This document shows, piece after piece, positions 1 through 8,545 of a DNA stretch of 64,000 nucleotides. Position numbers and translations under genes: made by a program. The notes beneath the pieces were generated by a model. That model made no database searches. It saw only the letters and a list, made by a program, of their open reading frames with translations, and was not told where the DNA came from. The first letter of the stretch is position 1. Each line of letters begins with the position of its first letter. Source of the DNA: Solimonas aquatica (GTDB taxonomy: Bacteria; Pseudomonadota; Gammaproteobacteria; Nevskiales; Nevskiaceae); the NCBI RefSeq assembly GCF_900111015.1, contig NZ_FOFS01000006.1:1-64000 (forward strand), given 5' to 3'.

Positions 1-139
1 ACAGCTCAGCGCCAGAGACGGGGACCCCAACATCAAAAGCCACGGCAGCTTCGCGCGATGAGCGCGGCTGCGCTGTGCTTTGCTGTTGCCTTTAACCCCC
101 TTTGCCTCGCACCGAGCAGCGCAGCGAGCGCAGTGGGAG

Positions 140-311
140 AGCCGAACAGGAAGTTCGGCTCAGTTGCAGCCGCGCCAGGGATGGCGCGTCTGCAACGGCC
201 CCGAGCACGCGAGCAGCGCAGGCTGCCGGCGCCGCGACAGCGGCGACGGATGCGAGGCGCAGGGCGTGATTTCTCTTGGGTACTTCTCTTTGCACGAGCA
301 AAGAGAAGTAC
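140..311. repeat. Cluster of three perfect hairpins (REP-like repeat)
   Basis: Three stem-loops follow one another. AGCCGAAC/GTTCGGCT has a 5-nt loop (140-160). The second is a compound stem at 164-195 whose outer arms are TTGCAG/CTGCAA and inner arms CGCGCCA/TGGCGCG around GGGA. The third is a 14-bp stem at 280-311 with arms GTACTTCTCTTTGC/GCAAAGAGAAGTAC and a 4-nt loop. The tip CGCCAGGGATGGCG of the second hairpin also occurs, inverted, at 21612-21625, so at least this motif is dispersed. Confidence 0.6.
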
Positions 312-454
312 CTCGGGCGCCGACAGGCGCACGAAACCAAGGCTCGATCAGCAAACAAACCAAGCAACAACATCAAAGCCCTGGCGGGTTACGGCGCTGG
401 CGCGCCTAACCCGCCCTACGGTTCAAAGTCCGCCGTCCACGATCAACGATTCGG

Positions 455-467
455 AATATTGAATATT
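455..467. promoter_or_regulatory. AT-rich palindrome upstream of the SDR operon
   Basis: AATATTGAATATT reads as a perfect palindrome around the central G and lies 21 bases before the SDR start codon in an otherwise very GC-rich region. It could be an operator or part of a promoter. No binding protein can be named from sequence alone; the LuxR-type regulator at the end of the operon is one candidate. Confidence 0.3.
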
Positions 468-487
468 TGTGAGGAGCGCCTGAAGCC

Positions 488-1252
488 ATGAACCGCGTCA
501 AAGACAAAGTCTGCCTCATCACCGGCGGCGCGCGCGGCCTGGGCCTTGCGGCTGCCGAGGCGCTGATTGCCGAAGGAGCCAGGGTCATGATCACCGACCT
601 CGATGCCCGCGAAGGCCAGCTGCAGGCTGCGCGCCTGGGCAGCCAGGCCCTGTTCCGCGAACAGGACGTGCGCAGCGCCGCGCACTGGCAGGAAACCCTC
701 GACGCGCTCATCGCCCGCTGGGGCCGCCTCGACGTGCTGGTCAACAACGCCGGCATCGGCGCCCTGTTCAACATCGAGGAAATCAGCAGCGACGACTGGC
801 AGCGCACCCTCGACATCAACTTGAGCGGCGTGATGCTCGGCACCCAGCAGGGCATCGCCCGCATGAAGAACAGCGGCGGCGGCAGCATCATCAACATCGC
901 CTCCATCGAAGGCCTGATCGGTGAAGCCGCGCTGCCCGCCTACAACGCCAGCAAGGGCGGCGTGCGCCTGTTCACGCGCTCGGCCGCGATTCACTGCGCG
1001 CGCAGCGGCTACAACATCCGCATCAACAACGTCTGCCCCGGCTTTGCCGAAACCCAGATGGTGGCCGGTGCCCTGGCGGCCCTGAGTCCCGAGCAGGCGC
1101 AGGACTTCGCCGCCAAGACCCTGGCGCGCATTCCCATGGGCCGCTTCGCCAAACCGGCCGAGATCGCCAGCACCGTGCTGTTCCTGGCCTCGGACGAGTC
1201 CAGCTACATGACCGGCTCGGATCTGGTGGTCGATGGCGGCATGACGGCCTGA
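488..1252 (+). CDS. SDR family NAD(P)-dependent oxidoreductase
   Basis: A classical short-chain dehydrogenase/reductase of 254 residues, the usual length. Visible motifs are the dinucleotide-binding TGGARGLG near residue 13, the NNAG motif near residue 87, a serine in NIASIEG and the catalytic YxxxK as YNASKGG near residue 155. It is expected to interconvert a hydroxyl and a keto group on an unknown substrate in the cytoplasm. A GAGGAG ribosome-binding site lies 11 bases before the ATG. It is the first gene of a same-strand operon with a saccharopine-type reductase, thiolase, DUF3237 protein and CurA-type reductase, so a role in catabolism of a lipid, terpenoid, steroid or aromatic acid is likely but inferred. 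Confidence 0.93.
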   Translation: MNRVKDKVCLITGGARGLGLAAAEALIAEGARVMITDLDAREGQLQAARLGSQALFREQDVRSAAHWQETLDALIARWGRLDVLVNNAGIGALFNIEEISSDDWQRTLDINLSGVMLGTQQGIARMKNSGGGSIINIASIEGLIGEAALPAYNASKGGVRLFTRSAAIHCARSGYNIRINNVCPGFAETQMVAGALAALSPEQAQDFAAKTLARIPMGRFAKPAEIASTVLFLASDESSYMTGSDLVVDGGMTA

Positions 1253-1282
1253 CACACAACGAAAGCACGAGAGAGGAGCAAG

Positions 1283-2407
1283 ATGAGCAAGAAGCCCGTG
1301 GTCATTTACGGCGTCACCGGTTACACCGGCCGCCTGGTTGCCGAATACCTGCGCGAATACCGCGTGCCCTTCATCGCCGCCGGCCGCGACGGCAAGCGCA
1401 TCGCCGAGGTGCTGAGCAAGGTGCCCGGCATCGAGAACGCCGAATACGAGATCGCCGAGGTCGAACACAGCACCGAAGCACTGACCAAGCTGTTCAAGGG
1501 CGCGCGCGTGGTCTGCAACATGGTCGGCCCGTTCATGAAGTATGGCCCCGAGGCGGTGGAAGCCGCGCTGGCCGCCGGCTGCCATTACACCGATACCAAT
1601 GGCGAGCAGAACTGGATGATGCACGCCGAGGAAACCTGGGGCGCGAAGTTCGCAGCGAAGAACCTGCTGCTCGCACCCGGCATCGCGCAGATGTACACCA
1701 CCGGCGAGATCGCCGCGCAGCTGTGCCTGGAAACCCCGGGGCTCGACACCCTGGATATCCTGGTGCTGTGGAAAGGCTTCCCCACCTACGCCTCCACGCA
1801 GACCATCTTCAGCATCCTCACCGCCAACTTCTATTACCTGGAACAGAACAAGTACGTGCAGTGGTCGCCCACTGCCCGCTCCGAAGTGGTGGTGCCCGGC
1901 CAGCATGATGTGGCGATGGCCCTGCCCTGGGGCGGCACCGCGCATCCGGTGTGGTTCAAGAATGATCCGCGCGTGGCCAACTGCAAGGCGCAAGGCGGCG
2001 TGTTTGCGCGCGCGGTGATGGAAGGCGTGGTGCAGATCACCGCCGTCATCGAAGAGAAGATCAAGAAGCTGCCGAAAGCCGAGCAGGAGGCGCAGCTCTC
2101 CGCCATGGCCGCCAGCCTGCAGTCCGGCATGCCGCCACGCGAGAACCCGCGCGAGAACACCTCCGTGGACTCGGTGATCGCCAGCGGCCCGCTGGGTCGC
2201 GTGCATTGCGTGATTCACGGCAACTGCAACTACAAGCAGACCGGTCTGCTGCAGGCTTACGCGGCCTATCACCTGCTGCAGGCGCCGCCGCAGCGTTATG
2301 GCTTCGCCTCGGGCTGCCAGGCCTTCGGCCATCGTCAGCTGCTGGGCGTGCTGCAGAGCTTCGGCCTGGTGAGCGCGCCGCGCATCAGCGGCGATCTGGC
2401 GAGGTAA
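1283..2407 (+). CDS. Saccharopine dehydrogenase-type NAD(P)-binding reductase
   Basis: This 374-residue protein starts with a Rossmann motif (VVIYGVTGYTGRLVAEYL) typical of the saccharopine dehydrogenase NADP-binding family, which also includes trans-acting enoyl reductases. The rest matches that fold in length, but I cannot assign a substrate. True lysine-pathway saccharopine dehydrogenase is unlikely because the neighbours are catabolic oxidoreductases. The start has an AGAGGAG ribosome-binding site, and the stop is only 6 bases from the next start, which supports co-transcription with the SDR before it and the thiolase after it. Confidence 0.82.
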   Translation: MSKKPVVIYGVTGYTGRLVAEYLREYRVPFIAAGRDGKRIAEVLSKVPGIENAEYEIAEVEHSTEALTKLFKGARVVCNMVGPFMKYGPEAVEAALAAGCHYTDTNGEQNWMMHAEETWGAKFAAKNLLLAPGIAQMYTTGEIAAQLCLETPGLDTLDILVLWKGFPTYASTQTIFSILTANFYYLEQNKYVQWSPTARSEVVVPGQHDVAMALPWGGTAHPVWFKNDPRVANCKAQGGVFARAVMEGVVQITAVIEEKIKKLPKAEQEAQLSAMAASLQSGMPPRENPRENTSVDSVIASGPLGRVHCVIHGNCNYKQTGLLQAYAAYHLLQAPPQRYGFASGCQAFGHRQLLGVLQSFGLVSAPRISGDLAR

Positions 2408-2413
2408 GCGCCC

Positions 2414-3646
2414 ATGCAGGCGCGCATGCTGCAGCAGCACGCCTACATCGCCGGCGTCGGCATGACCGCGTTCGCGCGGCATGCCGGGCGCGGCCTGAAG
2501 AGCCTGGGCGCGGAAGCCCTGCGCCTGGCGCTGGCCGATGCCGGCCTGGAACCGCAGAGCGTGCAGGCTGCGTATCTGGCCAACGCCGCCGCACCGCTGG
2601 TGACGGGACAGAGCGCGGTGGGCGGTCAGGTCCTGCTGCGCGAGCTGGGCATCGGCGGCATCGCAGTGGTGAACGTGGAGAACGCCGATGCCGGCGGCGC
2701 CACGGCCTTTCATCAGGCCTGCGCCATGGTCAGCGCCGGCTACTACGATGTGGTGCTGGCCTGTGCCTACGAAAAACTGCATCAGGCCGATGCCGCACGC
2801 GCCGATGCTGCCCTGGGCAATGCCCTGGACGTGGAGCGCGCCGACGAGCTGCAGCAGCTGCTGCGGCAGAAGCTGCGCGACGCCGGGCTGCCCAGCAGCG
2901 GCAGCTGCCGTCTGGATCTGCTGGGCGTCTGGGCCTGGCGGCACATGCACGCGCATGGCACCACGCGCGAGCAGCTGGCGCAGGTGGTGGTGAAGAACGC
3001 GCAGCACGCGATGGCCAATCCCTACGCGGCGCTGCGCGAGCGCGTGCACGCCGATGCCCTGCTCGCTGCGCCCCTGCTCACAGGCCCGCTGGGTGCGGGC
3101 ATGTGCGCGCCGCTGGTGGATGGCGCCGCCGCCGCCGTGGTGGTGAGTCCGCGCAAGCTGCGCGAACTGGGCCTGCGCCGCGCCGTGCGGGTGCGCGCCT
3201 CGGTGCTGGCCAGCGGCTGGGAGACGCAGGACGAGGACGATATCCACGCCGCCGAACAGGTCGCGCAGCGCGCCTACACCAAGGCCGAGATCGGCCCGCA
3301 GGATCTGCACTGCATCGAGCTGCATGATCCCAGCGCCGCCTGCGAGATTCTCTATTACGAACACCTGGGCCTGTGTGCGCCGGGCGAAGGCGGCGAGCTG
3401 CTGGACAGCGGCGCCACGCGCCTGGGTGGCCGCCTTCCGGTGAATCCCTCCGGTGGCCTGCTGCGGCGCGGACACGCCGGCGCGGCCTCCGGCATGGCGC
3501 AGATCGCCGAGCTGGTCTGGCAGCTGCGCGGCGAGGCCGGCGCGCGTCAGGTGCAGAAAGCCAGACTGGCGCTGGCGCACAGCGGCGGCGGCGTGGTGGG
3601 TCGCGAGGTCGCGGCCATCGTCATCAATATTCTCGAATCCGCCTGA
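2414..3646 (+). CDS. Thiolase-fold (SCP-x/Ltp-type) protein lacking the active-site cysteine
   Basis: A 410-residue member of the thiolase superfamily nearest to SCP-x lipid-transfer thiolases: an N-terminal YIAGVGMTAF, an ENADAGGATAF segment where thiolases carry the nucleophile loop, HDPSAACEI, then NPSGGLLRRGHAGAASG. The position normally held by the reactive cysteine (VENACASG in thiolases) is Asp92 here. Cysteine-less members such as Ltp2 are retro-aldolases that shorten steroid side chains together with a DUF35 partner; no DUF35 protein is adjacent here, the next gene being DUF3237. So thiolytic activity is unlikely, and an aldolase or other C-C bond reaction is plausible. The gene begins 6 bases after the previous stop. 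Confidence 0.85.
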   Translation: MQARMLQQHAYIAGVGMTAFARHAGRGLKSLGAEALRLALADAGLEPQSVQAAYLANAAAPLVTGQSAVGGQVLLRELGIGGIAVVNVENADAGGATAFHQACAMVSAGYYDVVLACAYEKLHQADAARADAALGNALDVERADELQQLLRQKLRDAGLPSSGSCRLDLLGVWAWRHMHAHGTTREQLAQVVVKNAQHAMANPYAALRERVHADALLAAPLLTGPLGAGMCAPLVDGAAAAVVVSPRKLRELGLRRAVRVRASVLASGWETQDEDDIHAAEQVAQRAYTKAEIGPQDLHCIELHDPSAACEILYYEHLGLCAPGEGGELLDSGATRLGGRLPVNPSGGLLRRGHAGAASGMAQIAELVWQLRGEAGARQVQKARLALAHSGGGVVGREVAAIVINILESA

Positions 3647-3670
3647 GCGCGGCTTGCACCGGAGATGGCC

Positions 3671-4129
3671 ATGCATCGCTACGAGATGCCGCATCTGTTC
3701 TCTTACAGCGCCACGCTCGCGCCGCCGGAAGTGATCGGCCCGGTGCCGGAAGGCCTGCGCGTGAACTTCTACATCACCGGCGGCGAGCTGCGCGGCCCGC
3801 TGGCCTGCGGTCGCTTGCGGCCGGTGGGCGCCGACTGGGTGCTGCTGAGCCGCGACGGCGTGGGCCACATGAACGTGCGCGCCACCGCCGAACTCCAGGA
3901 CGGCGCGCTGGTGTACCTGCAGTACACCGGCATCCTCGATCTGGGCACAAACGGCTACGAGGACTTCATCGCCGGTCGCCTGCCGCCGCGCGCGGCGCTG
4001 CGCACCAGCATCCGCATGAGCACCGCGCATCCCGAGCACGCGCAGCTCAACCGCCTGCTCTGCATCGGGGTCGGCGAAGCGGACTTCGGCAGCTTGAGCG
4101 TGGACTACGACGTTTACGCCGTCCGCTGA
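3671..4129 (+). CDS. DUF3237 domain-containing protein
   Basis: A small protein of 152 residues that matches the DUF3237 family in length and pattern: an N-terminal EMPHLFSYSATL strand, then GGELRGPLACGRLRPVGADW, and a C-terminal strand ending YDVYAVR. The family is often encoded beside catabolic dehydrogenases; its biochemical role is not established. I choose the second ATG: GGAG at 3661-3664 lies 6 bases before it, whereas the first ATG at 3665 directly abuts that sequence. It may be an accessory factor for the thiolase-like protein encoded just before it, but that is only inferred from position. Confidence 0.75.
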   Translation: MHRYEMPHLFSYSATLAPPEVIGPVPEGLRVNFYITGGELRGPLACGRLRPVGADWVLLSRDGVGHMNVRATAELQDGALVYLQYTGILDLGTNGYEDFIAGRLPPRAALRTSIRMSTAHPEHAQLNRLLCIGVGEADFGSLSVDYDVYAVR

Positions 4130-4212
4130 GAGCCGCCCCTTCCTTGGAAGGGGCCGGAGGGCGCCCGCGTGGCGCAGACTGCGGGCAGCACAAGACCAAG
4201 AGGAGCTGGCGC

Positions 4213-5232
4213 ATGAGCACGCATCGTTGCTGGTATTTCAATCGTCGCCCGCGACACGAGATCGAGGCCGACACCCTGCAGCTGCGCGAGCTGCCGCGCG
4301 CGCCGCTCCAGGACGGCGAATTCCGCCTGCGCCATCTGTATCTGTCGCTGGATGCCACCAACCGCCTCTGGATCAGCGAATGGGATCTGTACATGCCGAC
4401 CATCGCGCCCGGCTCGCCGATGCTGGGCTTCGTGCTCGGCGAGGTGGTCGAGTCGCGTCATCCCGGTTTTGCGGTCGGCTCGCTGGCGGCGGGCCTGGCG
4501 CCCTGGGCCGATGAATCGGTGAGCACGGGCGAGGGTTTCTCGCCGATGCCGCGCATTCCCGGCCTGCCGCTGGCCGAGGCCTTCGGCATTCTCGCGGTGG
4601 CCGGACCTTCGGCCTATGTCGGCCTGATGGACATCGGCCGGCCCAAGCCGGGCGATACCGTGGTGGTCAGCGCCGCCGCCGGTGCGGTGGGCATGATCGT
4701 CGGACAGCTGGCCAGGATTCACGGCTGCCGCGTGATCGGCGTGGCGGGCGGCGCGGAAAAGTGCCGCTGGCTGAAAGACGAACTCGGCTTCGACGCGGTG
4801 GTCGATTACCGGCAAGGCGATCTGCTGGGCCAGCTGCGCCAGGCCGCGCCCGAGGGCATCGACCTGCATTACGAAAACGTGGGCGGCGAGATTCTCGACG
4901 CCGCGCTCAGCTGCATGAACAACTTCGGCACCGTGGTGGTCTGCGGCCTGATCGCCAGCTACAACGCCGGCAGCGATCCGGTGCCGGGTCCCTACATGTT
5001 CCGCAATGTGATCATGCGCCGCCTGCGCATCGAAGGTTTCGTGGTGCTGGATCATCTCGACAAGTATCCGCAGTACCAGCAGAAGCTCGCCGCCTGGATG
5101 CTCGAAGGCAAAATCAAATACCGCCTGCATGTGGTGGACGGCCTAGCGCGCGCCAGCGAGGCGCTGAAGCTGCTCTACACCAGCGGCAATCAGGGCAAGC
5201 TCATGGTGCGCATCGGCGCCGAGCCGGCCTGA
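4213..5232 (+). CDS. NADP-dependent oxidoreductase, CurA/prostaglandin reductase type (MDR superfamily)
   Basis: A zinc-independent medium-chain reductase of 339 residues. The N-terminal part contains LYLSLDATNRLWISEW, typical of CurA and leukotriene B4 12-hydroxydehydrogenases (family pattern YLSLDPYMRGRM). The nucleotide-binding core is VVVSAAAGAVGMIVGQLA followed by HGCRVIGVAGGAEKC, and YENVGGEILDAALSCMN is the usual downstream motif. It should reduce the C=C bond of an enone or 2-alkenal-type intermediate with NADPH. An AGGAG lies 7 bases before this ATG; the frame is open further upstream, but only this start fits the family N-terminus. It closes the metabolic part of the operon. Confidence 0.9.
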   Translation: MSTHRCWYFNRRPRHEIEADTLQLRELPRAPLQDGEFRLRHLYLSLDATNRLWISEWDLYMPTIAPGSPMLGFVLGEVVESRHPGFAVGSLAAGLAPWADESVSTGEGFSPMPRIPGLPLAEAFGILAVAGPSAYVGLMDIGRPKPGDTVVVSAAAGAVGMIVGQLARIHGCRVIGVAGGAEKCRWLKDELGFDAVVDYRQGDLLGQLRQAAPEGIDLHYENVGGEILDAALSCMNNFGTVVVCGLIASYNAGSDPVPGPYMFRNVIMRRLRIEGFVVLDHLDKYPQYQQKLAAWMLEGKIKYRLHVVDGLARASEALKLLYTSGNQGKLMVRIGAEPA

Positions 5233-5239
5233 GCCCCCC

Positions 5240-7945
5240 ATGGTCCGCAGCGCGCGTCTGGATGCCGGTCCCGCCGCCAACGACGGCGCCGCGCCGCAGG
5301 CCGGGGCGCTGGTGCTGCGTCGCGAAGCCCTGCAGCGCCTGCAGCAGCATCGCGAGCTGCGCCTGATCGTGGTGCAGGCGCCGGCGGGCTTCGGCAAGAC
5401 CAGCCTGCTGCAGCAGTACTGCGAGCTGCGCGCCGCGCAGGGCGATGCCGTGGCCTGGCTGCGCGTGGACCTGCACTGCGCCGACGCCTCGCAGTTCCTG
5501 CGCGCGCTCTGCGAGGCCTTGCGCGGCGGCGCGGCGCCGCGCGGTCGCGGCGCGCGGCGGCCGAGCACGCTGGAGGATCTCGCCAGCCTGCTGCGCGCCC
5601 AGAGCGGGCGCCTGCTGCTGGTGATCGACAACTTCGAGCAGGCCAGCGGCGCGGCGCTCGACGGTCTGCTCGGCCAGCTGGTACGCCTGCTCAAGCCCGG
5701 CATGCAGCTGTGTCTGGGCACACGCGTGCTGCCGGGTCATCGGCTGTCGCGACTGCTGATCGAAGAACAGAGCCTGCTGCTGGACGCCGAGGCGCTGCGC
5801 TTCTCGGCGGCGGAGAGCACCGAGTTCCTGCGCGACAGCGCCATGCTCAGCGCCCGGGAAATCACCGAGCTGCACGAGCGCTGCGATGGCTGGCCGGCGG
5901 CGCTGCAATGCCTGCGCCTGTGCCTGCGCCGGGGCCGCAGCCAGCGCAGCCTGGCTTTTGCCGGACGCGGCATCACGCCGGAGCTGATCGACTTTCTCGC
6001 CGCCGAAGTCTTCGAGCAGCTGGCGCCCGAGCTGCAATCGCTGCTGCTCGAACTCTGCGTGCCGGAGAAGCTCAGCGCGGCGCTGGTCGAACACATCAGC
6101 GCGCGCGGCCAGGGTCGCGAGCAGCTGGCGCGGATCGAGAAGGCCGGACTGTTCCTGGCGCAGGCCGATCTGCAGCGGCACTGGTACCGCTTCCACAATC
6201 TGTTCCGGCATTTTCTGCTGGCGCGCCTGCGCAGCGAGACCTCGGATCAGGAGATGCAGGCCCGTCACGGCCGCATCGCGCAGTGGTATGAGCAGCACGG
6301 CTTTCGCGAGGAGGCGATCCAGCACTATCTGGACGCACAGCGCCAGGACGAGGCCGCGCGCCTGCTCAGCCAGATCATCGACAGCCTGATCGCCGAAGAG
6401 CGCCTGGGTCTGGTGGAGCGCTATGTCGAGCAGCTGCCGGTGGACAGCCTGCTGGCCAGCGAGGCCTTGTGCGAGGCAGCGATCATCGCCTATGGCTTTC
6501 GCCGCAGCTTCGACAAGGCGCACCGCCTCATCGAGCGTCGCGCCGCGCATCTGCAGACGCAGCACGCCGACGCGCACACCCTGGCGCGCCACCACAGCAC
6601 GCGCCTGTTCGTGCTCGCCGCGCAGGACCGCATCGAAGAGATGGGCCAGTGCGCCGGGCACTGCCTGCAGCATCTGGATGCGCGCGACGGCTACCGCTAC
6701 GCGGTGAGTCTCAACGCCCGCTCCATGGCCTGCGTGGGCCGCTCCGACTTCGATCAGGCGCGCAGCCTGTGCCTGCAGGCCCGCCCCCTGCACGACCGCG
6801 AGCGGCATCTGTTCGGCCAGGCTTATCAGGAAGCCATCCACGCCATGACGCTCAGCGCCCAGGGCCGCATCGTGGACGCGCAGCGCTGCCTGTCCGCCGC
6901 CCTGCACCACACCGAGCAGGAAGCCGCCGGCAGCGTCAGCGCCGGCTCGGTGCTGGCCGCGTATCTGGCGGAAGCCTGTTACGAGCAGAACCGCATCACC
7001 GAGGCCGAAGGCCTGATTCACGACTACGCGCAGCTCGCCGAACAGCAGGCCATCGCCGATCCGCTGGCGGTGATGCTGCTCACGCAGGCGCGCATCGCGC
7101 ACCTGCGCGGCGACGAGGCGGAGGCCGAGGAAATCCTGGAGCGCCTGCTGTACCTGGGCTACCGCCATGGTTACACACGCCTGCTCAGCTACGCGCGCGC
7201 CGAGTTCGTGCGCCAGGCCACGCTGTCCGGTGACCTGGACCGCGCTGAGCGACGCTTGCGCGAACTGGATCCCGAGCACGATGCCACGCTGGCCGGGCCG
7301 CTGCTGTTTCACGCCGGCGAGAACGAAGCGCATGGCATCAGCCTGGCGCGCTATCTGATTCACAGCGGCCGCCATGCGCAGGCACGCACCGCGCTGCAGG
7401 CGCAGATCCGCGAGGCGCGGCAGCAGCGCCGTCGCCGGCGCGAACTCAAGCTCAGCCTGCTGCTGGCGATCTCCCTGCACAACGAGGGCCGCGAGGCGGC
7501 GGCGCGGCGCGCGATGCTGGAAACCCTGAGCCTGGGCACGCCGCAGGAATTCATCCGCAGCATTCTCGACGAGCGCGCGCCGGCGCTGCGCCTGCTGCGC
7601 GAGCTGGGCGGCGGCCTGCAGCAGCTGCCGGAGCTGTCCGAACGCGACAGCCTGCAGGCCTATCTGGAGCATCTGCTGCGCGAGGCCGGCGACAAGCCCC
7701 TGCCCGCGCCCGCCTGCCAGGTCGCGCGTCCGCCCAGCGCCGAGCTGCTGGCCAGCCTCACCGAGCGCGAGAAACGCCTGCTGCGGCACGTCGCCACGGG
7801 ACTTTCCAATCGCGAGCTGGCCGAGCGCCTGTCGGTGTCCACCAACACCGTGAAGTGGCATCTGCGCAACATCTTCGAGAAGCTGCAGATCGGCAATCGC
7901 GTACAGGCCATCGCGCTGGCACGGCATCTGGGTCTGATCGACTAG
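5240..7945 (+). CDS. LuxR family transcriptional regulator, MalT-like (LAL type)
   Basis: A 901-residue large ATP-binding LuxR regulator. A P-loop (APAGFGKTSLL, residues 47-57) and Walker B (LLLVIDNFEQ) form an N-terminal STAND-type ATPase. A long helical TPR-like region follows, and a C-terminal LuxR helix-turn-helix (LTEREKRLLRHVATGLSNRE through NTVKWHLRNIFEKL) lies in the last 70 residues. Such proteins are usually inducer- and ATP-dependent activators. The gene starts 8 bases after the CurA-type reductase, so it is probably co-transcribed and autoregulates the SDR-to-reductase operon, possibly sensing a CoA ester or pathway intermediate. It ends 11 bases from the convergent MarR gene. Confidence 0.93.
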   Translation: MVRSARLDAGPAANDGAAPQAGALVLRREALQRLQQHRELRLIVVQAPAGFGKTSLLQQYCELRAAQGDAVAWLRVDLHCADASQFLRALCEALRGGAAPRGRGARRPSTLEDLASLLRAQSGRLLLVIDNFEQASGAALDGLLGQLVRLLKPGMQLCLGTRVLPGHRLSRLLIEEQSLLLDAEALRFSAAESTEFLRDSAMLSAREITELHERCDGWPAALQCLRLCLRRGRSQRSLAFAGRGITPELIDFLAAEVFEQLAPELQSLLLELCVPEKLSAALVEHISARGQGREQLARIEKAGLFLAQADLQRHWYRFHNLFRHFLLARLRSETSDQEMQARHGRIAQWYEQHGFREEAIQHYLDAQRQDEAARLLSQIIDSLIAEERLGLVERYVEQLPVDSLLASEALCEAAIIAYGFRRSFDKAHRLIERRAAHLQTQHADAHTLARHHSTRLFVLAAQDRIEEMGQCAGHCLQHLDARDGYRYAVSLNARSMACVGRSDFDQARSLCLQARPLHDRERHLFGQAYQEAIHAMTLSAQGRIVDAQRCLSAALHHTEQEAAGSVSAGSVLAAYLAEACYEQNRITEAEGLIHDYAQLAEQQAIADPLAVMLLTQARIAHLRGDEAEAEEILERLLYLGYRHGYTRLLSYARAEFVRQATLSGDLDRAERRLRELDPEHDATLAGPLLFHAGENEAHGISLARYLIHSGRHAQARTALQAQIREARQQRRRRRELKLSLLLAISLHNEGREAAARRAMLETLSLGTPQEFIRSILDERAPALRLLRELGGGLQQLPELSERDSLQAYLEHLLREAGDKPLPAPACQVARPPSAELLASLTEREKRLLRHVATGLSNRELAERLSVSTNTVKWHLRNIFEKLQIGNRVQAIALARHLGLID

Positions 7946-7955
7946 CGCGTCCGCC

Positions 7956-8486
7956 TCAACCCGAGGCCTTTTTCTTCCGTCCTGATGAAGCCTGCGGCGC
8001 AGCGGCGCCCGGCCCCCCATCCTGCAAGCGCTCCAGCTCGGCCAGCACCCTCAGCCCCTTGAACAGCGCATCCCACTGCGCCGGCCCCAGGTGCTTGAGC
8101 AGGTCGTCCTGCGCGCGACGCCAGTGCGGCAGGGCTTTTTCCAGCGAGGCGAAACCCTTGGGCGTCAGGCGCACCAGACGGTGCCGCGCATCCTCGCCAG
8201 CCACCACTTCCAGATGCCCGCTGCGCTCCAGCAGCTGCACATTGCGGGCCACCGTGGTGCGCTCGGTCTCCAGGGCCCGTGCCAGGCGCGACATCTTCAC
8301 CTCGCCGAAGTAGTACAGGCGGATCAGCAGCGAGAACTGCGCGATACCGATATCCGTGCCGCCCAGATACTCGTTGTAGAGCTTGGTGATGCTGCGGTTG
8401 GCCGAGCGCAGTTGCTCGGAAAAGCAGACGTGCCGGCGATTCCGCACGTCCTCCAGATAGGGCAGGTGATAGCGCTTGGCTTTCAT
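7956..8486 (-). CDS. MarR family transcriptional regulator
   Basis: A winged-helix regulator of 176 residues: an N-terminal dimerisation helix, the recognition region KMSRLARALETERTTVARNVQLLE, the wing DARHRLVRLTPKGFASLEKA, and a lysine-rich tail. It is divergent from the acetylene-hydratase-like gene. A perfect palindrome (8491-8502) lies 5-16 bases in front of this start codon, so MarR binding would block its own translation-initiation region and the divergent promoter. No Shine-Dalgarno sequence is visible before this ATG, so the mRNA may be leaderless or the true start may be slightly downstream. It probably represses the Mo/W enzyme and carboxylase cluster until a ligand appears. Confidence 0.9.
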   Translation of the reverse strand: MKAKRYHLPYLEDVRNRRHVCFSEQLRSANRSITKLYNEYLGGTDIGIAQFSLLIRLYYFGEVKMSRLARALETERTTVARNVQLLERSGHLEVVAGEDARHRLVRLTPKGFASLEKALPHWRRAQDDLLKHLGPAQWDALFKGLRVLAELERLQDGGPGAAAPQASSGRKKKASG

Positions 8487-8490
8487 ATCA

Positions 8491-8502
8491 GTGTATATAC
8501 AC
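8491..8502. promoter_or_regulatory. Perfect 12-bp palindrome, probable MarR operator
   Basis: GTGTATATACAC is a perfect palindrome in the 59-base gap between the divergent MarR gene and the Mo/W enzyme gene. It is AT-rich and overlaps TATATAC, which resembles a -10 element. Its position next to a MarR gene is typical of an autoregulatory operator. Confidence 0.6.
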
Positions 8503-8545
8503 GTACATTACGGTGCACTCAAAACGAAACGGTCCAGGAATCCTC

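Larger units (their letters stand above)
1..487. other. Hairpin-rich intergenic region before the SDR operon
   Basis: I see no convincing gene here; the open frames are arginine- and alanine-rich and mutually antisense. The stretch carries a series of hairpins (see the repeat entry at 140-311) and a short motif around 403-420 (CCCGCCCTACG), which recurs in inverse orientation near 24969-24978. The last 30 bases before the SDR start are AT-rich and hold a palindrome (455-467) and a GAGGAG ribosome-binding site at 471-476. Confidence 0.6.

Noticed and set aside
443-4039. Open frame of 1198 codons on the minus strand
   Set aside because: It is antisense to four well-supported genes and its product is histidine-, glutamine- and alanine-rich without any known domain. 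GC-rich codon use on the other strand explains it.
5201-8020. Open frame of 939 codons on the minus strand
   Set aside because: Antisense to the LuxR-type regulator; low-complexity glutamine/alanine composition.
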